A DNA stretch of 64,000 nt from Sulfopaludibacter sp035606355. Its GTDB lineage: Bacteria; Acidobacteriota; Terriglobia; Bryobacterales; Bryobacteraceae. A program made the translations under genes and the position numbers. The stretch is from NCBI GenBank assembly GCA_035606355.1, contig DATNFO010000008.1, forward strand, positions 62,001 to 126,000, read 5' to 3'. Numbering within the stretch: position 1 is the first letter of the stretch; every line of letters begins with the position of its first letter. The notes below the pieces were generated by a model, which was given only the letters and a program-made list of their open reading frames with translations, searched no databases and was not told where the DNA came from. Positions 53,661-61,616 of the stretch are shown here, one piece after another.

Positions 53661-54963
53661 TCTGCTGGCGCTGCTCCTTCCGCTTGGCGCATTTGCCCAG
53701 AGCAGCCCCGATCTCAACGCCATCCTCACCCGCCTGGACACGCTGGAGCGCGAAAACCGCGCACTGACCGAGGAGATCAAACAACTTCGCGAGCAGCTTG
53801 CCGCCCTGCAGGCCAAACCCGAGCAATCCGTGCAGGAACAGCTCGACGTGCAAAAGCAGCGCATTGAAGAGCAGGCGCAAACGAAAGTCGAAGCTTCGCA
53901 GAAATTCCCGATTCGGCTCTCCGGCGCGCTGCTCGCCAATGCATACATGAACTCCAAGCAGAGCGGCGGCTTCGTTTACCCGACATTCGCTGCCGCAACG
54001 GGAACGCACCGCGATGGGCTGCAGCTACGTCAAACAATTATCGGCCTGGAGTTTAACGGTCCGCACGTGGCCGGCAATGGCGCTGTAAGCGGCAACGTCT
54101 ACATGGATTTCTTCAGCGGCACGACGCCCTTGGGCCAGACGATGCGGCTACGAACGGGCCATATCGAGATCGCCTGGAAGGACCAGAACATTCTTGCCGG
54201 AATCGAAAAGCCGATCTTCAATCCCCGTGAGCCGTCATCGCTGGCTCAGGTGGGAGTCTCGCCCATGACGGGCGCGGGCAACCTCTGGCTGTGGGTTCCG
54301 CAGGTCCGCCTGGAACAGGATTTCTCGTTCGGCTGGCGCTCCGGACTGCGCGCGCGCATGGGCGTTATCGAGACCCAGGAAGTGGGCCCTTACGATACGC
54401 CAACGGTCACTTTCAACGTGGAACGTGCCCGTCCGGGCCTGGAGGGCCGCTTCGAGCTTTTCCATAATTTCGATAACGACCGGCGCATCGAGATTGCCAC
54501 CGGATTCCACGAAAGCACCACGCACGCGGCCGGTTTCTCCATCCCGAGCGATGTCTGGAGCCTCGACTGGTTTATGAATCCCTGGAAACGAGTCGAATTG
54601 ACGGGCGCTTTCTACGACGGAGAAAATGTGGCGCATCTCGGAACGGGCCTGATTAATCAGGGCTACGCCATCTTCCGAAGCGTCTCCTGGCCAATCGGCA
54701 GCGCAGGCGGCTGGGGCCAGTTCACCATTCACACGCTGCCGCGGCTGGATGCCCACATCTTCTTTGGCGACCAGCAATACGCTACCCGCTACCTGGGGAA
54801 GGGCGACCAGGAGCGCAATATCGAATTCGGCGCGAATCTTTATTTCCGCATCGCCCCCAATGTGATCCTCGCCCCCGAGTTTTCGCAGATCCGCTCGCGA
54901 TACATAGGGCAGAGCATCCTCAGGAACAATCATTATGACCTGGCGCTGGCTTATCTTTTTTAG
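53644..54963 (+). CDS. porin-like outer-membrane protein with N-terminal coiled coil
   Basis: The protein has 439 residues. A signal peptide (MCRLVSLLALLLPLGAFAQ) is followed by a coiled coil (about 20-75: LTRLDTLERENRALTEEIKQ, QLDVQKQRIEEQAQ). Then a beta-barrel with many amphipathic strands follows, for example LRQTIIGLEFNGPHVAGNG, YATRYLGKGDQERNIEFGAN and DLALAYLF. It resembles OprP/OprO or DcaP-like porins in layout. ATG at 53644 is chosen for the leader. Substrate unknown; it is cotranscribed with a cupredoxin and signalling genes. Confidence 0.82.
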   Translation: MCRLVSLLALLLPLGAFAQSSPDLNAILTRLDTLERENRALTEEIKQLREQLAALQAKPEQSVQEQLDVQKQRIEEQAQTKVEASQKFPIRLSGALLANAYMNSKQSGGFVYPTFAAATGTHRDGLQLRQTIIGLEFNGPHVAGNGAVSGNVYMDFFSGTTPLGQTMRLRTGHIEIAWKDQNILAGIEKPIFNPREPSSLAQVGVSPMTGAGNLWLWVPQVRLEQDFSFGWRSGLRARMGVIETQEVGPYDTPTVTFNVERARPGLEGRFELFHNFDNDRRIEIATGFHESTTHAAGFSIPSDVWSLDWFMNPWKRVELTGAFYDGENVAHLGTGLINQGYAIFRSVSWPIGSAGGWGQFTIHTLPRLDAHIFFGDQQYATRYLGKGDQERNIEFGANLYFRIAPNVILAPEFSQIRSRYIGQSILRNNHYDLALAYLF

Positions 54964-55627
54964 CGCCGCCGCCACTTTTGGCGCAACCGTTTCCGGACAG
55001 GTGGAGCTCACCAATTCGCGCGACCCCAACGTGCGCCGCCACAACTACGCAGGCGTCGTCCTCTGGCTTGAGCCGGTGGACCATGCGGCGCCCGCCGTTC
55101 CGCCGCAACACCTGAGGATGATTCAGAAGAACAAACAGTTTCAGCCGCACGTGCTGGCGATCGGGGTGGGCGGAACCGTGGACTTCCCCAACTTCGACCC
55201 GATCTTCCACAACGCTTTTTCGAACTTCAGCGCGCAGCAGTTCGACGTGGGCCTTTACGCGCCCGGCACCAGCAAAGCGGTCACATTCAACAAGCCGGGC
55301 ATCGTGCGAGTGTTCTGCCAGATTCATTCCAGCATGAGCGCGATCATCGCGGTGATCGCCACGCCGTGGTACACGGTGACTCCGGAATCGGGCAAGTTCA
55401 CGATCGGCAACGTGCCGGCCGGCGAATACATGCTGCGCATCTTTCATGAGCGCGCGCTGCCGGACACTCTGAAATTCCTGGAGCATCGCATCACCGTGCC
55501 GCCCGAGGGGCTCACGATTTCGCTGATTTCGATTTCCGAGACGGGCTACATCGCCGCGCCGCACCTGGATAAGCACGGCAAGCCATACGCACCGGAGACA
55601 GGCACGTACGGAGGCGTGGGGAAGTAA
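54935..55627 (+). CDS. secreted cupredoxin-like protein with complete type-1 copper ligands
   Basis: The protein has 230 residues. A signal peptide (MTWRWLIFFSAAATFGATVS) is followed by a plastocyanin-like fold. The copper ligands are H92 (PIFHNAF), C128, H131 and M134 (VFCQIHSSM). From about 145 a carboxypeptidase-regulatory-like beta-sandwich follows (GKFTIGNVPAGEYMLRIFHE). It likely carries one copper and transfers electrons or senses copper in the periplasm. It overlaps the porin gene by 29 bp and the kinase gene starts the next base. Confidence 0.85.
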   Translation: MTWRWLIFFSAAATFGATVSGQVELTNSRDPNVRRHNYAGVVLWLEPVDHAAPAVPPQHLRMIQKNKQFQPHVLAIGVGGTVDFPNFDPIFHNAFSNFSAQQFDVGLYAPGTSKAVTFNKPGIVRVFCQIHSSMSAIIAVIATPWYTVTPESGKFTIGNVPAGEYMLRIFHERALPDTLKFLEHRITVPPEGLTISLISISETGYIAAPHLDKHGKPYAPETGTYGGVGK

Positions 55628-57442
55628 ATGCGCCTGCGATTTTCGCGCCTCTCGCTGTTGTGGAAGATCATGCTCTCCACCAGCGTCGCGGTGACGGCGC
55701 TGTTCGCGCTCACCGGCGAAATCGTGCTGGGAAACGTCACGCGCACCATGTCGGGCAGCCTCGAAGAGGAGGCGCAGCATAGCTTCCGGGCGTATACGGC
55801 GCTTTGGGCATCGCGCGCGAACCTGCTATCGAGCGTCAGCCGGATCATGAGCGAGATGCCGAACGTGCGCGCAGCTTTCAGCACCGGAGACGCGCCTACG
55901 ATTCAGGACAGCATGGGCGAAATCTGGCGCAAGATTTCGCAGGCCAACGCTCTGTTTCTGGTCACCGATCCGACCGGCCGGGTGATCGCCAACCTGGGCG
56001 ACGTGCCGGCCGAATCCATGGGCAAAAGCGTGGAGATCGTGCGTGCCGCGGCGGCCAAAATCCCCAGCCACGTCGACGACCCGCAAAGCCCCGGCATCAA
56101 CGGCGAGGGCGGCTTCTTCCTGCACGAATCCGGTCCGCCGCAACTCTATCAGCTCTCCATCACGCCGGTCTACGTGCAGTCGACGCAAGGCGAGAGCCTG
56201 AATAATTTTCTGGTCGCCGGATTCCAGGTGGATGCGCTGCTGGCTCAGCAGTTGAAAGAGGATACAGGCAGCGATTATCTCTTTCTGACTCCGCAGACTG
56301 TCATCGCCAGCACGTTAAACCCGCGAGCCACCAGCGTTGTGCGCGCGAACCTGGAACACGCCAAGCCCTCGAAGCTGGTCAGCGACGGCATTGCCGATTA
56401 CGCGTGGTATCGCAAACCGCTGCTCGATATCTCCGGGCATGAAGTCGCGGAGATCTGCATTCTGCGCTCCTTCGACGCCGCTCACCGGCGCATCGCGGCA
56501 CTGTACACCAACATCATTCTGCTCTGGCTGGGCGCGATGGCGGCCGGACTCGGCCTCACCTACCTGCTGGCGCGCCGCATCGTCGAACCCGTCAAACAGC
56601 TCGACCGCGCAGCCGCGGAAGTGGGCCGCCAGAATTATGCGATCGCGGTGGAGGTGCGCAGCGAGGACGAAATGGGGCGGCTCGCGCAAACGTTCAACGC
56701 GATGTGCGCGTCCATCCGGCAGGCGCGCGAAGACCTGATTCGCCAGGAGCGCATCTCCACGATCGGCCGGCTTTCGGGCTCGATTGTCCACGATTTGCGC
56801 AACCCGCTGGCGGCGATCTACGGCGGCGCCGAAATGCTGGTGGATACGGACCTTCCGCCCACTCACGTGAAGCGCCTCGCGGGCAATATTTACCGCGCCA
56901 GCCGCCGCATCCAGGAACTGCTTTCGGATCTGCTGAACGTCTCGCGCGGCAAGACGACCGCCGCCGAAGTGTGCCGTCTTCGCGAAGTGGCGCAGGCCGC
57001 GTGCGACTTCCTCGCCGAATCCGCTTCGCTACAGCAAGTGGATCTCTCCGTCGATATTCCGCCCGATATCGAACTCCCGCTCGAGCGCAGCCGCATGGAG
57101 CGCGCCTTCGTGAATCTCATCGGCAACGCCATCGAAGCGATGACCGACGGCGGGCAGGTCCGCATCACGGCAGAGCTTGACAGCGGCTACGCCGTGGTGC
57201 ACGTCCGCGATAACGGTCCGGGTGTTCCTCCGCAGATTCTCTCGCAGATTTTTCAGCCCTTCGTGACCGCGGGCAAACGCAACGGCTTGGGGTTAGGGCT
57301 CGCTCTCACGCGGCAAACGGTGCTGGAGCACGGCGGAGAGATGTGGGTGGAAAGCGAACCCGGACGCGGGGCCTGCTTCAGTTTCCGCCTGCCCGGCGCA
57401 CACGTCGCGGCGGAGCGCCCGGGCGGCGTGATGATACCCTGA
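55628..57442 (+). CDS. sensor histidine kinase with periplasmic domain and HAMP
   Basis: The 604-residue protein has a helix at about 10-32, a periplasmic sensor domain (about 33-290) of the Cache or PAS-like class, a second helix (about 295-318, NIILLWLGAMAAGLGLTYLL), a HAMP (about 320-370, RRIVEPVKQLDRAAAEVGRQ), a HisKA domain with H388 (SGSIVHDLRNPLAAIYGGAE) and a complete ATPase domain (NLIGNAIEAMTDGG, DNGPGVPPQI, NGLGLGLALTRQTVLEHGG). It likely phosphorylates the OmpR and lone receiver proteins encoded upstream. The EamA gene starts 4 bp downstream. Confidence 0.93.
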   Translation: MRLRFSRLSLLWKIMLSTSVAVTALFALTGEIVLGNVTRTMSGSLEEEAQHSFRAYTALWASRANLLSSVSRIMSEMPNVRAAFSTGDAPTIQDSMGEIWRKISQANALFLVTDPTGRVIANLGDVPAESMGKSVEIVRAAAAKIPSHVDDPQSPGINGEGGFFLHESGPPQLYQLSITPVYVQSTQGESLNNFLVAGFQVDALLAQQLKEDTGSDYLFLTPQTVIASTLNPRATSVVRANLEHAKPSKLVSDGIADYAWYRKPLLDISGHEVAEICILRSFDAAHRRIAALYTNIILLWLGAMAAGLGLTYLLARRIVEPVKQLDRAAAEVGRQNYAIAVEVRSEDEMGRLAQTFNAMCASIRQAREDLIRQERISTIGRLSGSIVHDLRNPLAAIYGGAEMLVDTDLPPTHVKRLAGNIYRASRRIQELLSDLLNVSRGKTTAAEVCRLREVAQAACDFLAESASLQQVDLSVDIPPDIELPLERSRMERAFVNLIGNAIEAMTDGGQVRITAELDSGYAVVHVRDNGPGVPPQILSQIFQPFVTAGKRNGLGLGLALTRQTVLEHGGEMWVESEPGRGACFSFRLPGAHVAAERPGGVMIP

Positions 57443-57446
57443 ATCA

Positions 57447-58346
57447 TTGCCTCGCAATCCGTTTTTTAAGGCCTACATTGCGCTGGTAGCGGTCTGTTTT
57501 TTCTGGGGAACCACATACCTGGGCATCCGCATGGCGCTGGAAACGTTTCCACCGCAGGTGCTGGTAGCGGTACGCTACACCATCTCCGGATCGGTCATGC
57601 TGCTGTTCGCGCTCACCCGCGGCCTGCACCTGCCCCGCGGACGCGAACTGTTCCACGCCTGCTGCAGCGGACTGCTGGTGCTCGGAATCGGTAACGGAGC
57701 GCTCGTCTTCGCCGAAGTGATCATTCCGAGCGGCATCGCCGGACTGATCATTACCATGTCGCCGTTCTGGATGGTCGCAGCCGAAGCCATGCTGCCCGGA
57801 GGAGAGCGGCTTCACGGGCCCACGCTCGGAGGAATGGCAGTCGGACTCGCGGGAGCGTCGCTGCTGTTTCTTCCCGACCTGGGCGCGCGCACGATCGATT
57901 ACAACCTGCTCAACGGCTTCCTGATCCTGCAAATCGGAATGGCGGCATGGTGCTTCGGCTCGATTTATCAACGCCGAAAATCGGGGAAGGCGCACCCGGT
58001 GATCGCCGGAGGAATTCAGCAGATCGCGGCCGGAATCACTCTGCTGCCGTTCGCGCTGCTGCTCCCCCACGCGCCGGTGCACTGGAGCGTGAGAGGAGTA
58101 TCGGCACTTTTTTATCTGGTGATCTTCGGATCGCTGGTGGGCTACAGCGCTTATGTCTACGCGATGGACCGGCTGCCGGTGGCAATCGTCTCCATCTATC
58201 CGTATGTCAATGCAATCGTCGCGGTGACGCTGGGCTGGCTTTTTTATCGGGAGCGCTTCGGGCTGCTGGAGGCGGTCGCGATGATCGTGATCTTCGGGTC
58301 GGTGGCGATGGTGAAGCGGTATTCGTTGAAACCGGTGAAACGGTAG
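57447..58346 (+). CDS. EamA/RhaT-family drug/metabolite transporter
   Basis: The 299-residue protein has ten transmembrane helices in two EamA halves: first YIALVAVCFFWGTTYLGIRM, second AVIAGGIQQIAAGITLLPFA-like helices and LGWLFYRERFGLLEAVAMIV. TTG at 57447 is the most upstream start in frame; SD is weak. The family exports metabolites or drugs. It may be cotranscribed with the preceding kinase gene (4-bp gap), but its role need not be related. A palindromic repeat follows 40 bp downstream. Confidence 0.9.
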   Translation: MPRNPFFKAYIALVAVCFFWGTTYLGIRMALETFPPQVLVAVRYTISGSVMLLFALTRGLHLPRGRELFHACCSGLLVLGIGNGALVFAEVIIPSGIAGLIITMSPFWMVAAEAMLPGGERLHGPTLGGMAVGLAGASLLFLPDLGARTIDYNLLNGFLILQIGMAAWCFGSIYQRRKSGKAHPVIAGGIQQIAAGITLLPFALLLPHAPVHWSVRGVSALFYLVIFGSLVGYSAYVYAMDRLPVAIVSIYPYVNAIVAVTLGWLFYRERFGLLEAVAMIVIFGSVAMVKRYSLKPVKR

Positions 58347-58349
58347 AAA

Positions 58350-58490
58350 CAGTTGTTCTCGTCGTGATCCATTCGCCTTTCGATGCATCTTTTACCGCTC
58401 CCTGACGGTCACGGCTCCGTGGGGAGCGGTAAAAGGTGCCCGGGACACGAGTGCGTTTGAATCCGGCAAAAAGCAACTCGATTTTTTCAC
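58350..58490. repeat. palindromic dispersed repeat, copy 3 (internally deleted)
   Basis: The left flank (58350-58387, TTCTCGTCGTGATCCATTCG and on) and left arm (58388-58420) match copies 1 and 2. The right arm is shortened to GGGGAGCGGTAAAAG (58421-58435), so the loop and inner stem are deleted. The right flank to about 58490 (GGTGCCCGGGACACGAG, TTTTTTCACA) matches copy 2. It lies between convergent genes. Confidence 0.85.
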
Positions 58491-58493
58491 AGA

Positions 58494-59087
58494 CTATTCC
58501 CGGCCGACCAGCTTTGCGCCGATTGCCGCTCCGGCTATCGTCAGGAGCGTGACGAAGACGAACAAAATCGATAGCATCAAGACCAATCCGGGGCCGGTCT
58601 GGAAGAACTGCGCCATCTGATGCACCATTTGCGGATCCTGGCCGGGCAGGCTCTTCATCTGCTCTTCCACATTCCCCAGACGCCCGGACATCATCACCAT
58701 CGTCTGCTCCACCGCGGCCATTGGAAACGTGAGCACTCCGGTCATCCAGCCGAGCCGGACACCATCGCCGACCGCGAGGAAACTTCCTGTCTTGCGGCGG
58801 TAAAAAAACGCGGCGAAAAACCCTGCCGCGAGCCAGTTCAGAAGGGGCAGAAACATCAGCACCGTGGCGCCGAACGCCAGCATCAGCGCAATCTTCAGGG
58901 CCACCGGATTGCGAAAACTCGGGGGCGCGACACGCGCGGGATGCGGTGTTTCGGGGGGCACAAACTGAGCGGGCGGCGTTACCGGTTCCGGCTCGACCGC
59001 TGCAATATCCCGTTGTGCCTTGCCGCATTTGTGGCAAAACAGCGCGTCAGGCACAAGCTGTGTGCCACAGCTACAAATTTCGTTCAT
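58494..59087 (-). CDS. zinc-ribbon membrane protein, function unknown
   Basis: The 197-residue protein starts MNEICSCGTQLVPDALFCHK with a four-Cys zinc ribbon (CSCG...CHKCG, about 5-22). A Pro-rich linker leads to two to four helices (LMLAFGATVLMFLPLLNWLA, VRLGWMTGVLTFPMAAVEQ, and VLMLSILFVFVTLLTIAGAA). The layout zinc ribbon plus membrane domain is like YIP1/DUF-type proteins; unrecognised. ATG at 59087 is used; GTG at 59093 is the alternative. It is 22 bp from glpX (same strand). Confidence 0.72.
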   Translation of the reverse strand: MNEICSCGTQLVPDALFCHKCGKAQRDIAAVEPEPVTPPAQFVPPETPHPARVAPPSFRNPVALKIALMLAFGATVLMFLPLLNWLAAGFFAAFFYRRKTGSFLAVGDGVRLGWMTGVLTFPMAAVEQTMVMMSGRLGNVEEQMKSLPGQDPQMVHQMAQFFQTGPGLVLMLSILFVFVTLLTIAGAAIGAKLVGRE

Positions 59088-59109
59088 CGACACTTTCAGT
59101 GTAACGTGC

Positions 59110-60084
59110 CTACCGGAAGCGCACCTTCACATCGGGCCGGTTTTCCAGGTGCGTTGTGTCGATGAAGCGCACGCGCGGCGGGTGACTCGTCATCACCACG
59201 CTCTGCGTATGCGCGCCATCGCCGGTGAAGCGGATGCCGCGCAACAGATTGCCGTCGGTGACGCCGCACGCCGCAAATACGATATGCTTCCCCGGCGCGA
59301 GCTCCGGCGTGGTGTAGATCTTGCTGGCGTCTTGAATCCCCATGGCCTGCATGCGCTCTTTCTGCGCGTCATCCTTGACTATCAATCGGCCGATCACCTC
59401 TCCGTTGAGGCACTTCAGCGCGGCGGCGGCCAGCACACCCTCCGGCGCGCCTCCCGACCCCATCACCGCGTGCACGCCCGTACCTGCCACAGCCGCCGCT
59501 ATGCCCGCCGAAAGATCGCCATCGCTGATGAGGCGAATGCGCGCGCCCGCTTCGCGAATGTCATTGATCAACTGCTGATGCCGGGGACGGTCCAGCACCA
59601 CGATGACGAGGTCGTCAACGCCCCGCTGCAAGCGCCGCGCGATGGCCTTGAGGTTGTGCTTTACGGGAGCATCGAGTTCCACCGCGCCTTTGGCCGGTGG
59701 CCCCACCATGATCTTCTCCATGTAGCAATCCGGAGCGTTCAGCAACCCGCCGCGCTCGCTCGCAGCGAGCACCGTGATCGCGCCGGCTCCGCCTGTGGCG
59801 CACAGGTTGGTGCCTTCGAGCGGATCCACGGCGATATCCACGGTCATGTCGGGATTCCCGTTGGGCGACCCCACCTTTTCGCCGATGTACAGCATCGGGG
59901 CTTCGTCGCGCTCGCCCTCGCCGATCACGATGGTGCCGTCGATCGGCAGAGTGTCCATACACCGGCGCATGCTCTCCACGGCAGCCTGATCGGAGGCGTG
60001 CGCATTCCCCATTCCCATGGTCCGGGCGGAGGAGATCGCGGCCTCTTCAACAACACGCAACATTTCGAGAGAGAGGTCCAACAT
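59110..60084 (-). CDS. glpX: class II fructose-1,6-bisphosphatase
   Basis: The 324-residue protein hydrolyses fructose-1,6-bisphosphate in gluconeogenesis. Metal and phosphate sites are GEGERDEAPM (55-64), DIAVDPLEGTN (83-93), DRPRHQQLINDIREAG, LISDGDLSAGI and GSGGAPEGVLAAAALKCLNG. This is the class II (GlpX) signature and length. It starts at ATG 60084, 17 bp from the divergent dehydrogenase gene, so promoters of the two genes must overlap. Confidence 0.97.
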   Translation of the reverse strand: MLDLSLEMLRVVEEAAISSARTMGMGNAHASDQAAVESMRRCMDTLPIDGTIVIGEGERDEAPMLYIGEKVGSPNGNPDMTVDIAVDPLEGTNLCATGGAGAITVLAASERGGLLNAPDCYMEKIMVGPPAKGAVELDAPVKHNLKAIARRLQRGVDDLVIVVLDRPRHQQLINDIREAGARIRLISDGDLSAGIAAAVAGTGVHAVMGSGGAPEGVLAAAALKCLNGEVIGRLIVKDDAQKERMQAMGIQDASKIYTTPELAPGKHIVFAACGVTDGNLLRGIRFTGDGAHTQSVVMTSHPPRVRFIDTTHLENRPDVKVRFR

Positions 60085-60101
60085 GTGTTAGCTTGCTCCT
60101 C

Positions 60102-61067
60102 ATGGACAATATCACAGTCCTCGTGCTGGCGAACCCGGCCGATCCGCAACTCGTCAAGCTGGAAGCGCTGCCCGAAAGCACTTCAATCGCCGTCGGACTT
60201 TCGCCGGAAGCCTTTGAAAGGACTGCTCCTGACGCCACGGTCCTGCTCAACTGGGCGCTCCAGCCTGAACTCCTGCGGGAGGTGTTCGGACTGTGCACAA
60301 CTCTACAGTGGGTGCATATGCGTTCGGCGGGACTGGACACGCAACTCTTTCCCGAGCTTGTCCACAGTCCGGTGACCGTCACGAATACGAAGGGAATCTA
60401 TAGCGAATCGCTGGGCGAGTTCGCGCTCGCCGCGATTCTCTACTTCGCCAAGGATTTCCGGCGGATGATCCGCAACCAGGCCGCCTCCCGCTGGGAACCC
60501 TTCGACGTGGAATGGGCTGAGGGGGCGACTGTGGGCATCGTCGGGTACGGCGATATCGGCAGGGCGGCGGCTCGCAAGGCGCAGGCGTGCGGAATGAAAG
60601 TGCTGGCCCTCAAGAGGAATGTGCCGGGCGCAAAGGACGAAATCGCCGACCGCGTTTACGCCCCTCAGCAGCGCGTCGAAATGCTCGGCCAGTGCGACTA
60701 CGTGATTTGCGCCGCCCCGCTGACGCCCGAGACACAAGGCTTGATCGGCGAGGCGGAATTCGCCGCTATGAAATCGACGTGCGTCATCATCAATGTCGGC
60801 CGCGGCCCGGTGATCGACGAAGCAGCGATGGTCCGCGCGCTGGAAGAAAACAGGATCAAAGGCGCCGCGCTCGACGTCTTCACCACCGAGCCGCTACCTG
60901 CCGGCCACCCGTTCTACCGTATGGAAAACGTTCTGCTCTCGCCGCACTGCGCAGACCATACGCCCGATTGGACAGACAACGCCATGCGCTTCTTCCTCGA
61001 GGAGTTCGAGCGCTTCCGAAAAGGCGAACCGCTACAGAACATCGTGGATAAACACGCCGGCTATTGA
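60102..61067 (+). CDS. D-2-hydroxyacid dehydrogenase
   Basis: The 321-residue protein has a catalytic and a Rossmann domain. The NAD-binding loop is GYGDIGRAA (148-156), the catalytic Arg is in RSAGLDT (74-80), Glu is in LDVFTTEPLPAGHP, and His in SPHCADHT. This family reduces 2-oxo acids or oxidises D-2-hydroxyacids; a likely class is glyoxylate/hydroxypyruvate reductase, but the substrate is not determined. The ATG at 60102 is chosen; an upstream in-frame TTG adds three residues. It ends 2 bp from the convergent gene. Confidence 0.92.
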   Translation: MDNITVLVLANPADPQLVKLEALPESTSIAVGLSPEAFERTAPDATVLLNWALQPELLREVFGLCTTLQWVHMRSAGLDTQLFPELVHSPVTVTNTKGIYSESLGEFALAAILYFAKDFRRMIRNQAASRWEPFDVEWAEGATVGIVGYGDIGRAAARKAQACGMKVLALKRNVPGAKDEIADRVYAPQQRVEMLGQCDYVICAAPLTPETQGLIGEAEFAAMKSTCVIINVGRGPVIDEAAMVRALEENRIKGAALDVFTTEPLPAGHPFYRMENVLLSPHCADHTPDWTDNAMRFFLEEFERFRKGEPLQNIVDKHAGY

Positions 61068-61069
61068 GG

Positions 61070-61582
61070 CTACTTCGTCCACCCCTGAACGTAGATGGCG
61101 TGATAGGGGCCGACGCTCGCGGCGGTGCCATTCACTTCCACAATGTGACCCATATGCTCGGCGGCCACGGCCTTGGCGTCCACACCGCCATCGCGCCGCG
61201 GATCGTGCTCTTCGGGCATCAGCATGTAGATGCTGCCGTCCCTGGTGAGAAGACCGACCGGCTGCCCGTTCTGCACGCACTTCTGGCCGCACGAACGATG
61301 CTTCTCTCCGTGCTTGCCCAATTGCACATAGCACGAGAGATCGATGATCTCGCCGACGCGAGTGATGGGCTGGGCCGGCTGCGGCTTCTTGTCAACACCC
61401 GCCGCGACGGTGGTATCGCTCCAGACGGCGCCCGCCGTCGGCTTCTTGCCGAGAGTCGCCATGGGCTTATCCCAAGTGCCGTTCTCCACGGTCATTTCGG
61501 GGTGCAGAATCCCTTTTTGTTGGGCAAACAAAACCACTGCGGCTGTAGCCGCTAACAGAAACAGAATGCTCTTGCGTTTCAC
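61070..61582 (-). CDS. secreted Cys/His-containing protein, function unknown
   Basis: The protein has 170 residues. A signal peptide (MKRKSILFLLAATAAVVLFA) is followed by an unstructured 50-residue segment. A compact domain follows: GEIIDLSCYVQLGKHGEKHR, SCGQKCVQNGQPVGLLTRDG and GHIVEVNGTAASVGPYHAIY. Three Cys and two or three His (C...H...C..KC) could bind a metal or heme-like cofactor or form a disulfide. I do not recognise a name. It is 34 bp downstream of the M28 peptidase gene and on the same strand. Confidence 0.75.
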   Translation of the reverse strand: MKRKSILFLLAATAAVVLFAQQKGILHPEMTVENGTWDKPMATLGKKPTAGAVWSDTTVAAGVDKKPQPAQPITRVGEIIDLSCYVQLGKHGEKHRSCGQKCVQNGQPVGLLTRDGSIYMLMPEEHDPRRDGGVDAKAVAAEHMGHIVEVNGTAASVGPYHAIYVQGWTK

Positions 61583-61616
61583 AATTCCCCTCCAGACTTT
61601 TCAAAGCGTATCACGG

